Shown piece by piece: positions 17,488 to 26,184 of a DNA stretch of 54,630 bases. The translations under genes were made by a program, and so were the position numbers. The stretch's first letter is position 1, and the number at the start of each line of letters is the position of its first letter. The DNA is taken from positions 1-54,630 of the forward strand of contig NZ_LIRJ01000193.1 of the NCBI RefSeq assembly GCF_001419745.1, given 5' to 3'. The DNA comes from Streptomyces silaceus. Its GTDB lineage: Bacteria > Actinomycetota > Actinomycetes > Streptomycetales > Streptomycetaceae. The notes beneath the pieces were generated by a model. That model saw only the letters and a list, made by a program, of their open reading frames with translations, was not told the origin of the DNA and made no database searches.

Positions 17488-18525
17488 ATGGTGGCGAAGA
17501 AGACCGCCGTACAGCATTCGGCGTCCGGCAGATCCACAGGCGCGGCCGCGGCGACGGCCAAGGACGTGAGCGGCAAGAAGAGCACCCACGGAGCCGTCGC
17601 GAAGGCGGCCGGGAAGACACCACCGGGGGACGGGACCGAGTCCGCCGGGCACGGGGCCGCCGCCAAGAAGACGGCGGCGAAGAAGGCGGTGGCCAAGAAG
17701 GCCGCGGCCAAGAAGGCGGCGGCCACGGAGGCCACGGCCACGAAAAGCGCGGCTACGAAGACCGCGGCCACGAAGAGCACGGCGAAGAAGGCCGCAAAGA
17801 AGACGGCGGCCAAGAAGACCGCCGCCAAGAAGACGGCGGACAAGGAGGCGGCCGCTCAGGACACGGCGGTCGCGGGGGCCGACCGGCCCGCAGGGGACGA
17901 CGCCGAGAAGGCCGCCCCGGCGAAGAAGACGGCCGCCAAGAAGAGCACCGCGACAAAGAGCACGGCCAAGAAGAGCACGGCCAAGAAGTCGGTCGCGTCC
18001 GCGGCCGAAGGTGCGGCTGAGGCCGCGGAGACGACGGGAGCCACGACAGTGGTTGCGAAGAAGACTCCGGGCACGGCGACCGCGGCGAAGAAGCCGACGG
18101 CGGTGCCCAAGGCACGTGCCGCCGCCCCCGGCGAACTCGCGGTCCGGCCCGGCGAGGACCCCTGGACCCCGGACGAGGTCGCGGAGGCCCGTGCGGAGCT
18201 CCAGAGCGAGGCGCTGCGCCTCAGCAGCGAGATCGCGTCCTCCGAGGAGTCCCTTGCGGGCCTGATGCGCGACTCCGGGGACGGGGCGGGCGACGACGAC
18301 GCGGACACCGGTACGAAGAACATCACGCGGGAGCACGAGATGGCGCTCGCCGCCAACGCGCGCGAGATGCTCGTGCAGACCGAGCGCGCCCTGGAGCGCC
18401 TCGACGCGGGCACGTACGGCCTCTGCGAGAACTGCGGCAACCCGATCGGCAAGGCCCGGATGCAGGCCTTCCCGCGCGCGACCCTGTGCGTGGAGTGCAA
18501 GCAGAAGCAGGAACGGCGCTACTGA
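17488..18525 (+). CDS. TraR/DksA zinc-finger protein with a long lysine/alanine-rich histone-H1-like region
   Basis: The 345-residue protein has two parts. Residues 1 to about 215 are low-complexity and built from [16 protein letters not shown] and similar repeats, like the tails of histone H1 and of the actinobacterial HU protein HupS; this should bind DNA non-specifically. The C-terminal 125 residues form a DksA/TraR domain: an acidic helical stretch ([19 protein letters not shown]), then [19 protein letters not shown] and [10 protein letters not shown], giving a CxxC...CxxC zinc site. An SD (TGAAGGGG) precedes the ATG. DksA-type proteins bind the RNA polymerase secondary channel. Here a nucleoid-associated or polymerase-linked role is inferred. 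The repeats could cause alignment or assembly errors. Confidence 0.9.
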   Translation: MVAKKTAVQHSASGRSTGAAAATAKDVSGKKSTHGAVAKAAGKTPPGDGTESAGHGAAAKKTAAKKAVAKKAAAKKAAATEATATKSAATKTAATKSTAKKAAKKTAAKKTAAKKTADKEAAAQDTAVAGADRPAGDDAEKAAPAKKTAAKKSTATKSTAKKSTAKKSVASAAEGAAEAAETTGATTVVAKKTPGTATAAKKPTAVPKARAAAPGELAVRPGEDPWTPDEVAEARAELQSEALRLSSEIASSEESLAGLMRDSGDGAGDDDADTGTKNITREHEMALAANAREMLVQTERALERLDAGTYGLCENCGNPIGKARMQAFPRATLCVECKQKQERRY

Positions 18526-18603
18526 GCGCGGCCTGGGCACCGGGGTCCGTACGCGTGTGCCGTACGCTCGTCCCCAGTCAGGTACCTAGGTTGAGGGACT
18601 CAC

Positions 18604-19305
18604 GTGGCAGAGGCGGAGCGCATCATCGGTACGCCGGACATCCCTGAGGCGGCCGGGGCCGAGCCGGAGCAGTCCGGCTCGGCCTCCGACGAGAAGGCGG
18701 CGGGCGCGCCCGCGTCCGGCGGGAGCACGCCGGAGAAGCCCGGCGAGGCCACGCCCGAGGCGTCCGGCGATGCCGCGGGCGAGAGCGGCGACAGCCGCGA
18801 CAGCGGCGATAGGCCCAAGGGCAAGCGCAAGATCGCCGTGCTGTTCGCGGTGGCCGCCTTCGCGTACGCCCTGGACCTGGTCAGCAAGATGATCGTGGTC
18901 GCCAAGCTGGAGCACCACGAGCCGATCGACCTCATCGGCGACTGGCTGCGGCTGTCGGCGATCCGGAACGCGGGCGCGGCCTTCGGCTTCGGCGAGGCCT
19001 TCACCGTGATCTTCACGTGCATCGCCGCGGCGGTCATCGTGGTGATCGCCCGCCTCGCGCGCAAGCTCTACAGCCTGCCGTGGGCGATCGCGCTCGGCCT
19101 GCTGCTCGGCGGCGCGCTGGGCAACCTCACGGACCGCCTCTTCCGCTCGCCCGGCGTCTTCGAGGGCGCGGTCGTCGACTTCATCGCCCCGAAGGGCTTC
19201 GCGGTCTTCAACCTCGCGGACTCGGCGATCGTCTGCGGCGGCATCCTGATCGTGCTGCTGTCCTTCCGCGGCCTCGACCCGGACGGCACCGTCCACAAGG
19301 ACTGA
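18604..19305 (+). CDS. lspA: lipoprotein signal peptidase LspA
   Basis: Membrane aspartic protease that cleaves prolipoprotein signal peptides after lipidation. The protein has 233 residues, longer than the usual 160-170, because of an acidic Gly/Ala/Glu/Ser-rich N-terminal extension (about 1-70) before the first membrane helix. Four membrane segments follow. Motifs are [23 protein letters not shown] with the first catalytic Asp, [20 protein letters not shown] with the second, then GG. The GTG at 18604 follows GAGGGA. A small hairpin (19306-19323) follows the stop. Confidence 0.95.
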   Translation: MAEAERIIGTPDIPEAAGAEPEQSGSASDEKAAGAPASGGSTPEKPGEATPEASGDAAGESGDSRDSGDRPKGKRKIAVLFAVAAFAYALDLVSKMIVVAKLEHHEPIDLIGDWLRLSAIRNAGAAFGFGEAFTVIFTCIAAAVIVVIARLARKLYSLPWAIALGLLLGGALGNLTDRLFRSPGVFEGAVVDFIAPKGFAVFNLADSAIVCGGILIVLLSFRGLDPDGTVHKD

Positions 19306-19365
19306 GCCCCCGGCGGCGGGGGCCTGCGGTGCGGGAGTGTCGGTGGGCTCCTGCATACTCAATGG

Positions 19366-20307
19366 GTGAGCACGATTCCCGAGATCCGTACCCTGCCCGT
19401 GCCCGACGGCCTGGAGGGCGAGCGCGTCGACGCCGCCATCTCGCGCATGTTCGGGTTCTCCCGCACGAAGGCCGCGGAACTCGCCGCGGCGGGGAAGGTC
19501 ACGGTCGACGGCTCGGTGGTCGGCAAGTCCGAGCGCGTGCACGGCGGGGCCTGGCTGGAAGTGGAGATGCCGCAGGCGCCCGCTCCGGTGCAGATCGTCG
19601 CCGAGCCCGTCGAGGGCATGGAGATCGTGCACGACGACGACGACATCGTCGTGATCGTCAAGCCGATCGGCGTGGCCGCGCACCCGAGCCCGGGCTGGAC
19701 CGGGACCACCGTGATCGGCGGCCTCGCGGCGGCCGGGTACCGCATCTCGACCTCCGGCGCCGCCGAGCGCCAGGGCATCGTGCACCGCCTGGACGTCGGC
19801 ACGTCCGGCCTGATGGTGGTCGCCAAGTCGGAGCGCGCCTACACCTCGCTGAAGCGCCAGTTCAAGGAGCGCACGGTCGACAAGCGCTACAACGCGCTGG
19901 TGCAGGGCCACCCCGACCCGATGAGCGGCACCATCGACGCCCCCATCGGCCGGCACCCCCATCACGACTACAAGTGGGCGGTCACGGCCGAGGGCAAGCC
20001 CTCCGTGACGCACTACGACCTCATCGAGGCCTTCCGCGCGGCCTCCCTGCTCGACATCAAGCTGGAGACGGGGCGCACGCACCAGATCCGCGTCCACATG
20101 TCCGCCCACCGGCACCCCTGCGTGGGCGACCTGACGTACGGCGCGGACCCCACGCTCGCCAAGCGCCTCGGCCTCACGCGCCAGTGGCTGCACGCGGTCC
20201 GCCTCGGCTTCGAGCACCCGGGCGACGGCCAGTGGGTGGAGTACGAGAGCGGCTACCCCGAGGACCTCCAGAAGGCCCTTGACCGCGTGCGGGCGGAGAG
20301 CTCGTGA
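19366..20307 (+). CDS. rluD: RluD-family 23S rRNA pseudouridine synthase
   Basis: RluA/RluD-type pseudouridine synthase, 313 residues. The N-terminal S4 RNA-binding domain is about 15-85 ([28 protein letters not shown]). The catalytic domain follows, with [20 protein letters not shown] and the catalytic aspartate in [16 protein letters not shown] (about 140-155). Conserved downstream segments are [22 protein letters not shown] and [12 protein letters not shown]. The GTG has CATACT (19354-19359) six bases upstream and no SD, suggesting a leaderless mRNA. The stop overlaps the next GTG (GTGA). Which uridines it modifies is inferred from the family only. Confidence 0.93.
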   Translation: MSTIPEIRTLPVPDGLEGERVDAAISRMFGFSRTKAAELAAAGKVTVDGSVVGKSERVHGGAWLEVEMPQAPAPVQIVAEPVEGMEIVHDDDDIVVIVKPIGVAAHPSPGWTGTTVIGGLAAAGYRISTSGAAERQGIVHRLDVGTSGLMVVAKSERAYTSLKRQFKERTVDKRYNALVQGHPDPMSGTIDAPIGRHPHHDYKWAVTAEGKPSVTHYDLIEAFRAASLLDIKLETGRTHQIRVHMSAHRHPCVGDLTYGADPTLAKRLGLTRQWLHAVRLGFEHPGDGQWVEYESGYPEDLQKALDRVRAESS

Positions 20308-20801
20308 GCGAGGTGACCGTCCGGGTCGCCGAGGGCGCGGACGACCTGGAGGCCTGCTTCGCGGTCCGCAAGGAGGTCTTCGTCGCCGAGCAGCGGGTCC
20401 CCGAAGACCTGGAGTACGACGCGTACGACGCCGGGGCGGTGCACGTCCTGGCCGTCGGCGCGGACGGCGTCGCGCTCGGCACGGGCCGGCTCCTGACCGG
20501 CGCCGCGGCCGTTGCCAAGAACGGCGGGGACGCCGGCGTGGGCGCGCTCGGCCGGCTCGCGGTGACGCGGGCCGCGCGCGGGCTCGGTGTCGGGGCCGCC
20601 CTGGTCCGCGCCATCGAGGACGCGGCACGCGCGCGTGGCCTGACGGCGGTGGACCTGCACGCGCAGACGCACGCCCTGGGCTTCTACGAGCGCCTGGGGT
20701 ACGAGGTGTACGGCCCGGAGTTCCCCGACGCCGGCATCCCGCACCGGGCGATGCGCAAGGCGCTGGGGCAGCGGGACGCGGACCGCTCCGACGAGGGCTG
20801 A
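20304..20801 (+). CDS. GNAT-family N-acetyltransferase
   Basis: A 165-residue single GNAT domain: substrate-side N-terminus ([22 protein letters not shown]), beta-strand [23 protein letters not shown] containing the acetyl-CoA loop (R/Q-x-x-G-x-G type), and a C-terminal [20 protein letters not shown]. The pattern resembles ElaA/small-molecule GNATs. The substrate is not deducible. Its GTG overlaps the rluD stop, so the two are translationally coupled. A perfect 8-base hairpin lies downstream (20839-20857). Confidence 0.88.
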   Translation: MSEVTVRVAEGADDLEACFAVRKEVFVAEQRVPEDLEYDAYDAGAVHVLAVGADGVALGTGRLLTGAAAVAKNGGDAGVGALGRLAVTRAARGLGVGAALVRAIEDAARARGLTAVDLHAQTHALGFYERLGYEVYGPEFPDAGIPHRAMRKALGQRDADRSDEG

Positions 20802-20838
20802 GCCGGTCGCGAGGGCTCTCGCCGCGGGGAACGACGCC

Positions 20839-20857
20839 GTCGCCGCGAGGCGGCGAC
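20839..20857 (+). terminator. small hairpin after the rluD-GNAT pair
   Basis: GTCGCCGC (20839-20846) and GCGGCGAC (20850-20857) pair perfectly around GAG, 38 bases after the acetyltransferase stop. There is no T-run, so termination is only possible, not shown. Confidence 0.45.
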
Positions 20858-20942
20858 AGGGGGCATTGGTCCGGTTCGCGGTGAATGCGTGGCAGGGTTG
20901 AGGTCTTGATCGTCCCCTTCTCGACCCTCCGGAGGCCGCACC

Positions 20943-22529
20943 GTGGATCAACTGGCACTGGTGCTCATCCTGTTGCTCGGTGCCGTGGTCACCGTGCCGC
21001 TGGGGGACCGGCTCGGGCTGCCCGCCCCGGTCCTGATGACGCTGGCGGGCATCGGCATGGCCCTGCTGCCGTTCGTGCCCAACGTCGAGATTCCCCCGGA
21101 CTACATCCTTCCGCTGGTCCTGCCGCCGCTGCTCTACGCCTCCGTGCAGCGCACCTCGTGGCGGCAGTTCACGGCCAACGTACGGCCGATCCTCCTGCTC
21201 GCCGTGGCGCTGGTGTTCGTGACGACGGCGGCGGTCGCCGCCGTGGCCAACGCCGTGGTGCCGGGGCTGCCGATCGCGGCGGCCGTGGCGCTGGGCGCGC
21301 TCGTCGCGCCGCCCGACCCCGTCGCCGCGACCGCCGTCGCCGGGTCGCTCGGACTGCCCCGCAGGCTCGTGTCCATCCTGGAGGGCGAGGGGCTCTTCAA
21401 CGACGTCACGGCGATCGTGCTCTACCACGTGGCGATCGCGGCGGCGGTGAGCGGGAGCTTCTCCTGGCCGTCCGCCGCGGGCCTGCTGGTGCTGTCGGCC
21501 GTGGTCGCCGTCGCCGTCGGCCTGGTGCTCGGCTGGCTCACCAACAAGCTCATGGGGCTCCTCGGCGACGCCACCCTGCAGACCGGCCTGACGCTGCTCG
21601 TGCCCTTCGTCAGCTACGTCCTCGCCGAGGAGCTGCTCGGCTCCGGCGTGCTCGCCGTCCTCACCACCGCGCTCTACCTCGCGGAGAACGCCGTCGACGC
21701 CGACGACGTGCTCGGACGGATCACCGGGCAGACCTTCTGGCAGATCGTCGACACCCTCGTCACCGGCATCGCGTTCGGGCTCATCGGCCTGGAGCTGCAC
21801 AACGTCTTCGGCATCGCGAGCGGCCGCGCGTGGGAGATGTTCGGCTGGGGCGCGGCGATCGTCGCCGTCGTCGTCGGCGTACGCCTGATGTGGCTGCTGC
21901 CCGCGACCTGGCTGGCCAAGCGGCTGCACAAGCGGCGGGACGTCGACGAGGAGATCCCGACCAGCTGGCGCGAGACCGTCGTCATGTGGTGGTCGGGGAT
22001 GCGGGGCGTGGCGTCCGTGGCGCTGGCGCTCGCCATCCCCCTCAAGACGGACGACGGGGCGCCGTTCCCGGCCCGCGACGAGATCATCTTCATCGCGTTC
22101 TGCGTCATCATGGCGACCCTCGTCGCCCAGGGCCTCACGCTGCCCTGGCTGGTGCGCAGGCTCGGGGTGCGCGCCGACGCCGACGCGGAGCGGGAGCTGG
22201 AGCGCGACCTCGCGCTGCGCGCCGCCAAGGCCGCCAAGCGGCGCCTCAAGGAGATCGAGGAGGTCGAGGAGCTCCCCGAGGACGTCGCCGAGCGGCTGCA
22301 GCGCGGCGCGTACGACATCGGGGCCAGGATCAGCCCCGACCTGGTCGACGACGAGCGCCGCGAGCGGTACGCCAAGCGCGTGGACCGCTGGAAGGCCGTC
22401 CAGCGCATCCAGCGCGAGATGATGTCCGCCGCCCGCCACGAGGTGCTCGCCGCGCGCAGCGAGCCCGGCGCCGATCCGGAGATCGTCGACCGGGTGCTGC
22501 ACCACCTGGACGTCCGCAGCCTGCGGTGA
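20943..22529 (+). CDS. CPA1-family Na+/H+ antiporter (NhaP-like)
   Basis: Polytopic membrane cation/proton exchanger, 528 residues, with about 12 hydrophobic segments in residues 1-400 and a charged, helical cytoplasmic tail (about 410-528). Family motifs are ALVAPPDPVAATAVAGSLGLP (about 119-139) and LEGEGLFNDVTAIVLY (about 146-161), with the conserved acidic residues of the ion site, and MWWSGMRGVASVALALAIP, the CPA1 'GxRG' region. GTG 20943 is preceded by CGGAGG. It converges with the MscS gene 18 bases downstream. Ion preference (Na+, K+ or Li+) cannot be read from the sequence. Confidence 0.92.
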   Translation: MDQLALVLILLLGAVVTVPLGDRLGLPAPVLMTLAGIGMALLPFVPNVEIPPDYILPLVLPPLLYASVQRTSWRQFTANVRPILLLAVALVFVTTAAVAAVANAVVPGLPIAAAVALGALVAPPDPVAATAVAGSLGLPRRLVSILEGEGLFNDVTAIVLYHVAIAAAVSGSFSWPSAAGLLVLSAVVAVAVGLVLGWLTNKLMGLLGDATLQTGLTLLVPFVSYVLAEELLGSGVLAVLTTALYLAENAVDADDVLGRITGQTFWQIVDTLVTGIAFGLIGLELHNVFGIASGRAWEMFGWGAAIVAVVVGVRLMWLLPATWLAKRLHKRRDVDEEIPTSWRETVVMWWSGMRGVASVALALAIPLKTDDGAPFPARDEIIFIAFCVIMATLVAQGLTLPWLVRRLGVRADADAERELERDLALRAAKAAKRRLKEIEEVEELPEDVAERLQRGAYDIGARISPDLVDDERRERYAKRVDRWKAVQRIQREMMSAARHEVLAARSEPGADPEIVDRVLHHLDVRSLR

Positions 22530-22547
22530 GCGGCGCGCGGGCCGCGC

Positions 22548-23645
22548 TCAGCCGCGGCCGGTCCGCGGCGCGTCCGGTGTGAGCGGCTCGGGCCGCGGCC
22601 GGTGGCCGTTGGACAGCGGCTCGGCCACCGCGGTGGTGACCCGCGGCAGCGCGTACCGGTGGTGGTCGGCCAGCCAGCGGACCATCTGCTCGCGGACCGT
22701 GACCCGCACCGTCCAGATGTCGTCCGCGTCCTTGGCGGTGACCAGGGCGCGGACCTGGATGGTGGTCGGCGTGGTGTCGGTGACCGCGAGACCCCAGTCC
22801 CGGCCGTCCCAGGCCGCGCAGTCGCGCAGGATGTCGTGGAGGTGCTCCCGCATCAGCGCGATCGGCGCGGAGTGGTCCAGCTGGAAGAAGACGGTGCCGG
22901 TCATCTGGGCGCTGCCGCGCGACCAGTTCTCGAAGGGCTTGGACGTGAAGTACGAGACCGGCATCGTGATCCGGCGCTCGTCCCAGGTGCGGACGGTCAG
23001 GAAGGTGAGGGTGATCTCGTCGACGGTGCCCCACTCGCCGTCCACCACCACCGTGTCCCCGAGCCGCACCATGTCCCCGAAGGCGATCTGCAGCCCCGCG
23101 AAGAGGTTGCCGAGGGTGGACTGGGCGGCGACACCGGCGACGATGCCGAGGATGCCCGCCGAGGCGAGCAGCGAGGCCCCCGCGGCCTGCATCGCGGGGA
23201 AGGTCAGGAGCATCGCGGCGACGGCCACCACGCCGACGACGGCAGTGACCACCCGCTGGATGAGCGTCACCTGCGTGCGCACCCTGCGGACCCGCGCGGG
23301 GTCGCGGTGGGCGGCGGCGTAGCGCGCGTACGACGACTCGACTATGGCCGTGGCGATCCGCACCACGAGCCAGGCGGTGGAGCCGATGAGGACGAGGGTG
23401 AGGACCCGGCCGATGACGGCCTCGTGATCCTTGGCGATCTTGGCCTGCCGGTAGGCGCCTCTGAGCAGGGCCGTGCCCAGGACGACCTGGAGCGGGACAC
23501 GGCAGCGGCGCAGCAGACCCCACAGCGGGGTCTCGTGGTGCCGTTCGTCGGTCCGGCGCAACAGCACGTCGACCAGCCAGCCGACGACCACCGTGAGCAC
23601 GACCGAGCCGCCGATGACGATCAACGGACGCAGTACGTTCTCCAT
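22548..23645 (-). CDS. MscS-family mechanosensitive channel
   Basis: Small-conductance mechanosensitive channel, 365 residues. Membrane segments lie at about 6-25 (LIVIGGSVVLTVVVGWLVDV), 80-100, 130-150 and 160-180. The pore-lining helix includes ASLLASAGILGIVAGVAAQS followed by TLGNLFAGLQIAFGDMVRLG. The beta domain has VVDGEWGTVDEITLTFLTVRTWD and the surface-exposed C-terminal domain follows. The protein should open under hypo-osmotic shock. ATG 23645 has TACTCT seven bases upstream and no SD, so the mRNA may be leaderless. It is divergent from the hydrolase gene, with 44 bases between start codons. Confidence 0.92.
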   Translation of the reverse strand: MENVLRPLIVIGGSVVLTVVVGWLVDVLLRRTDERHHETPLWGLLRRCRVPLQVVLGTALLRGAYRQAKIAKDHEAVIGRVLTLVLIGSTAWLVVRIATAIVESSYARYAAAHRDPARVRRVRTQVTLIQRVVTAVVGVVAVAAMLLTFPAMQAAGASLLASAGILGIVAGVAAQSTLGNLFAGLQIAFGDMVRLGDTVVVDGEWGTVDEITLTFLTVRTWDERRITMPVSYFTSKPFENWSRGSAQMTGTVFFQLDHSAPIALMREHLHDILRDCAAWDGRDWGLAVTDTTPTTIQVRALVTAKDADDIWTVRVTVREQMVRWLADHHRYALPRVTTAVAEPLSNGHRPRPEPLTPDAPRTGRG

Positions 23646-23689
23646 GCCTCAGAGAGTAGGGGGCAGGCCACGGATGGCACGATGGCCCC

Positions 23690-24259
23690 ATGAACATCGT
23701 GCTTTTCCATTCGACGTACGGTCTGCGGCCCGCGGTGCACGCGGCGGCCGACCGGCTCCGTGCCGCGGGGCACGAGGTGTGGACCCCCGACCTCTTCGAG
23801 GGCCGCGTCTTCGACGACGTCGAGGAAGGCAGGGCCTACCAGAGCGAGCTCGGCAAGGACGAGATCCTCAAGCGGGCCATCCTCGCCGCCGCGCCGTACT
23901 CGGAGCGGGGGCTCGTCTACGCCGGCTTCTCGCTGGGCGCCGCGACCGCCCAGACCCTCGCCCTCGGCGACGACAAGGCGCGCGGCCTGCTGCTCCTGCA
24001 CGGCACCTCCGACATCGCGGAGACCGCCTCCGTGGACGAGCTGCCGGTGCAGCTGCACGTCGCCGAGCCCGACCCGTTCGAGCCCGACGACTGGCTGAGC
24101 GCGTGGTACCTGCGGATGGGGCGGGCCGGCGCCGACGTCGAGATCTACCGCTACGCGGGCGCCGGGCACCTCTACACCGACCCCGACCTCGACGACTACG
24201 ACGCCGAGGCGGCGGAGGCGACGTGGCGCACGGCGCTCGGCTTCCTGGAGACGCTCTGA
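23690..24259 (+). CDS. dienelactone-hydrolase-like alpha/beta hydrolase
   Basis: An alpha/beta-hydrolase of 189 residues. It has the N-terminal strand MNIVLFHSTYGL, the nucleophile elbow GFSLGAA (Ser where classic dienelactone hydrolases have Cys), the acid region VAEPDPFEPDDW, and the catalytic His in GAGHLYTDPDLDDYD near the C-terminus. The domain matches the DLH family in length and order. The substrate is unknown. CACGAT (23678-23683) lies six bases before the ATG and there is no SD, suggesting leaderless expression. It converges with phoD across a hairpin. Confidence 0.87.
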   Translation: MNIVLFHSTYGLRPAVHAAADRLRAAGHEVWTPDLFEGRVFDDVEEGRAYQSELGKDEILKRAILAAAPYSERGLVYAGFSLGAATAQTLALGDDKARGLLLLHGTSDIAETASVDELPVQLHVAEPDPFEPDDWLSAWYLRMGRAGADVEIYRYAGAGHLYTDPDLDDYDAEAAEATWRTALGFLETL

Positions 24260-24270
24260 TTCCCGGAGGC

Positions 24271-24304
24271 GCGCCGGGCCCGCGAAACACGCCGGGCCCG
24301 GCGC
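24271..24304. terminator. hairpin between convergent hydrolase and phoD genes
   Basis: 12-base perfect GC stem, 24271-24282 with 24293-24304, around a 10-base loop, in the 70-base gap between two convergent stops. It probably acts in both directions; no T-run. Confidence 0.65.
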
Positions 24305-24329
24305 TCCCCGCCCGGCCGGTGCGGCCGCG

Positions 24330-26051
24330 TCAGCGCACCGGCTCGTGCACCCGCTCGACCTTCTGCGTGCCGTTCAGCGTGCGGTACGAACGGGCCCACG
24401 ACGACGTCGCCTTCGGGTCGGTCCGGTCGGAGACCACGTAGTAGTCCATCTGCGAGCGCTCGGCGGTGACGTCGAGGACGCCGTAGCCGTGCGAGTCCAT
24501 GTCCAGCCACTTCACATGGCGGTTGGCGGCCTTGATCGCGCCCGCCGCCACGACGGAGAGCGTGTGCGGGGCGATGTGCAGCATGTCGTCGATGTTGTCG
24601 GAGGTCACCGAGGTGACCACGAACTCCGTGGCCGCCGACGACGACAGCGGGTACGTCGCCGCCTTGGCCGGCACGTCGTTCGCCCAGGCCATGTGGATGT
24701 CGCCGGTCAGGAAGACGGTGTTGCGGATGTTGTTGTCGCGCAGGTGGGAGATGAGCTCCTTGCGGTCGTCCGTGTAGCCGTCCCACTGGTCGGCGTTGAT
24801 GGTGAGGCCCTCCTTGGGCAGGCCCAGCAGCTCCGCGAGGGGCTCCAGGAGGTGGGCCGGCAGCGAACCGAAGGCGACCGGCGAGATCATGACCGAGGTG
24901 CCGACCAGCTTCCAGGACGCGTCCGAGGAGGCCAGGCCCGACTTCAGCCAGTCCAGCTGGGCGCGGCCCGTGATCGTGCGGTCCGGGTCGTCCACGTCGC
25001 CGCTGCCGAAGCCCGCCTGCTCGGAGCGGAAGGAGCGCAGGTCGAGCAGGTGCAGATCGGCCAGCTTGCCGTAGCGGACGCGGCGGTAGACGGTGCCCTC
25101 GGTGGAGGCGCGCACCGGCATCCACTCGAAGTACGCCTGCTTGGCCGCCGCCATCCGCCGCGCCCAGTCGCCCTCGGTCCCCGGGGTGTGGTTCACCGCG
25201 CCGCCCGACCAGGCGTTGTCGGCGAACTCGTGGTCGTCCCAGATCGCGATGACCGGGTGCGTGGCGTGCATCGCCTGCGCGTCGGCGTCGGTCTTGTGGA
25301 CGCCGTGCCGGGTGCGGTAGTCGGCGAGCGTGAGGATCTCGTGCTTGGGCTCGTGGGGGCGTACGACGTACTTCGCGGCCGGGTACTCGCCGCTCTGATA
25401 CTCGTAGATGTAGTCCCCGAGGTGCAGCACCGCGTCGAGCTCGGTGCGGGCCGCGAGGTGGCGGTACGCGGAGAAGTAGCCGGCCTCCCAGTTGGCGCAG
25501 GACACCACGCCGAAGCGGACGCCGTGCGCGGACGCGTCGTGCGCGGGGGTGGTGCGGGTGCGGCCCACGGGGGAGTGCACCGGGGAGCCGTCGGAACCGC
25601 CCTCTACGGAGAAGCGGTAGTAGTAGGTGGTCGCCTGGCGCAGGCCCCTTACATCCGCCTTGACCGTGTGGTCGGCGGCCGCCCGCGCGGTGGTGCTGCC
25701 CCGGCCGACGACCCGGGTGAACCCCTTGTCCTCGGCTATCTCCCACCGCACCTCGGTGTCGGGGCCCTTCCCGGAGCCGGGCACGGCGTCCGGGGTGGGC
25801 GTCACACGGGTCCACAGCAGGACACCGTCGGGCAGCGGGTCCCCGGAGGCGACTCCGTGACGGAAGGACGGTCCGTCGGCGGCGTGCGCCGGGAGCGCGG
25901 CGAGCGGGGCGGCGAACGCGGCGGTGGCGGCCGCGGCCTTGACGACGGTGCGGCGGCTCGGGGTCCGGAGCCCGAGCGTCCGGGAGGCGTGCTCCGCGGT
26001 GTCGGGGGTCTGCGGGGCGAGCGACGACTGGACATCATTTCGGCTGGTCAC
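24330..26051 (-). CDS. phoD: secreted alkaline phosphatase/phosphodiesterase PhoD, Tat-exported
   Basis: Extracellular PhoD-type phosphatase (calcium/iron metallophosphoesterase), 573 residues. The N-terminus has a Tat signal: SRRTVVK near residues 32-38, then the hydrophobic [19 protein letters not shown] with an AHA cleavage site near 57. The PhoD N-terminal domain is [20 protein letters not shown]. Metal-ligand motifs are [33 protein letters not shown] and [15 protein letters not shown] 26051 has the SD AAGGTGA. A palindrome at 26063-26076 overlaps that SD. In Streptomyces, phoD-type genes are usually PhoP-controlled; I could not identify a convincing PHO box here. Confidence 0.94.
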   Translation of the reverse strand: MTSRNDVQSSLAPQTPDTAEHASRTLGLRTPSRRTVVKAAAATAAFAAPLAALPAHAADGPSFRHGVASGDPLPDGVLLWTRVTPTPDAVPGSGKGPDTEVRWEIAEDKGFTRVVGRGSTTARAAADHTVKADVRGLRQATTYYYRFSVEGGSDGSPVHSPVGRTRTTPAHDASAHGVRFGVVSCANWEAGYFSAYRHLAARTELDAVLHLGDYIYEYQSGEYPAAKYVVRPHEPKHEILTLADYRTRHGVHKTDADAQAMHATHPVIAIWDDHEFADNAWSGGAVNHTPGTEGDWARRMAAAKQAYFEWMPVRASTEGTVYRRVRYGKLADLHLLDLRSFRSEQAGFGSGDVDDPDRTITGRAQLDWLKSGLASSDASWKLVGTSVMISPVAFGSLPAHLLEPLAELLGLPKEGLTINADQWDGYTDDRKELISHLRDNNIRNTVFLTGDIHMAWANDVPAKAATYPLSSSAATEFVVTSVTSDNIDDMLHIAPHTLSVVAAGAIKAANRHVKWLDMDSHGYGVLDVTAERSQMDYYVVSDRTDPKATSSWARSYRTLNGTQKVERVHEPVR

Positions 26052-26062
26052 GGGCGATCACC

Positions 26063-26076
26063 TTACTGATCGGTAA
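26063..26076 (-). promoter_or_regulatory. palindrome overlapping the phoD SD
   Basis: TTACTGATCGGTAA is a palindrome with one mismatched pair (TTAC-n-GATC-n-GTAA). It shares two bases with the minus-strand SD at 26058-26064. Position and form suit a repressor operator, for example TetR-like, but this is inference from shape only. Confidence 0.35.
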
Positions 26077-26080
26077 TCGC

Positions 26081-26117
26081 AAAGAGCGGGCGAACACGAT
26101 GAGTTCGCCCGCTCTTT
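26081..26117 (-). terminator. terminator after the DsbA-like gene
   Basis: Perfect 15-base stem (26081-26095 with 26103-26117), 7-base loop; read on the minus strand it ends in CTCTTT. It lies 68 bases beyond the thioredoxin-like gene's stop and separates it from phoD. Confidence 0.8.
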
Positions 26118-26184
26118 CGCCATGCGCCTTGTCCGCGCGCGGAGTTGTGTACCGTTTCAGACGGTCATGTCCGACTGTGTCCGG

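Noticed and set aside
17640..18000. Near-identical AAGAAG-type repeats as a DNA repeat array
   Set aside because: They are in-frame codons for the Lys/Ala tail of the DksA-type protein, not an intergenic array.
20253..22505. 750-codon minus-strand open frame opposite the antiporter
   Set aside because: Shadow of the antiporter's codon bias; the plus-strand frame has all family motifs.
24345..26069. 574-codon plus-strand open frame opposite phoD
   Set aside because: Antisense shadow; phoD on the minus strand has a Tat signal and metal motifs.
26052..26160. Possible PHO box (PhoP site) upstream of phoD
   Set aside because: One GTTCGCC-like unit occurs, but the second copy is in inverted, not direct, orientation and belongs to the terminator stem.
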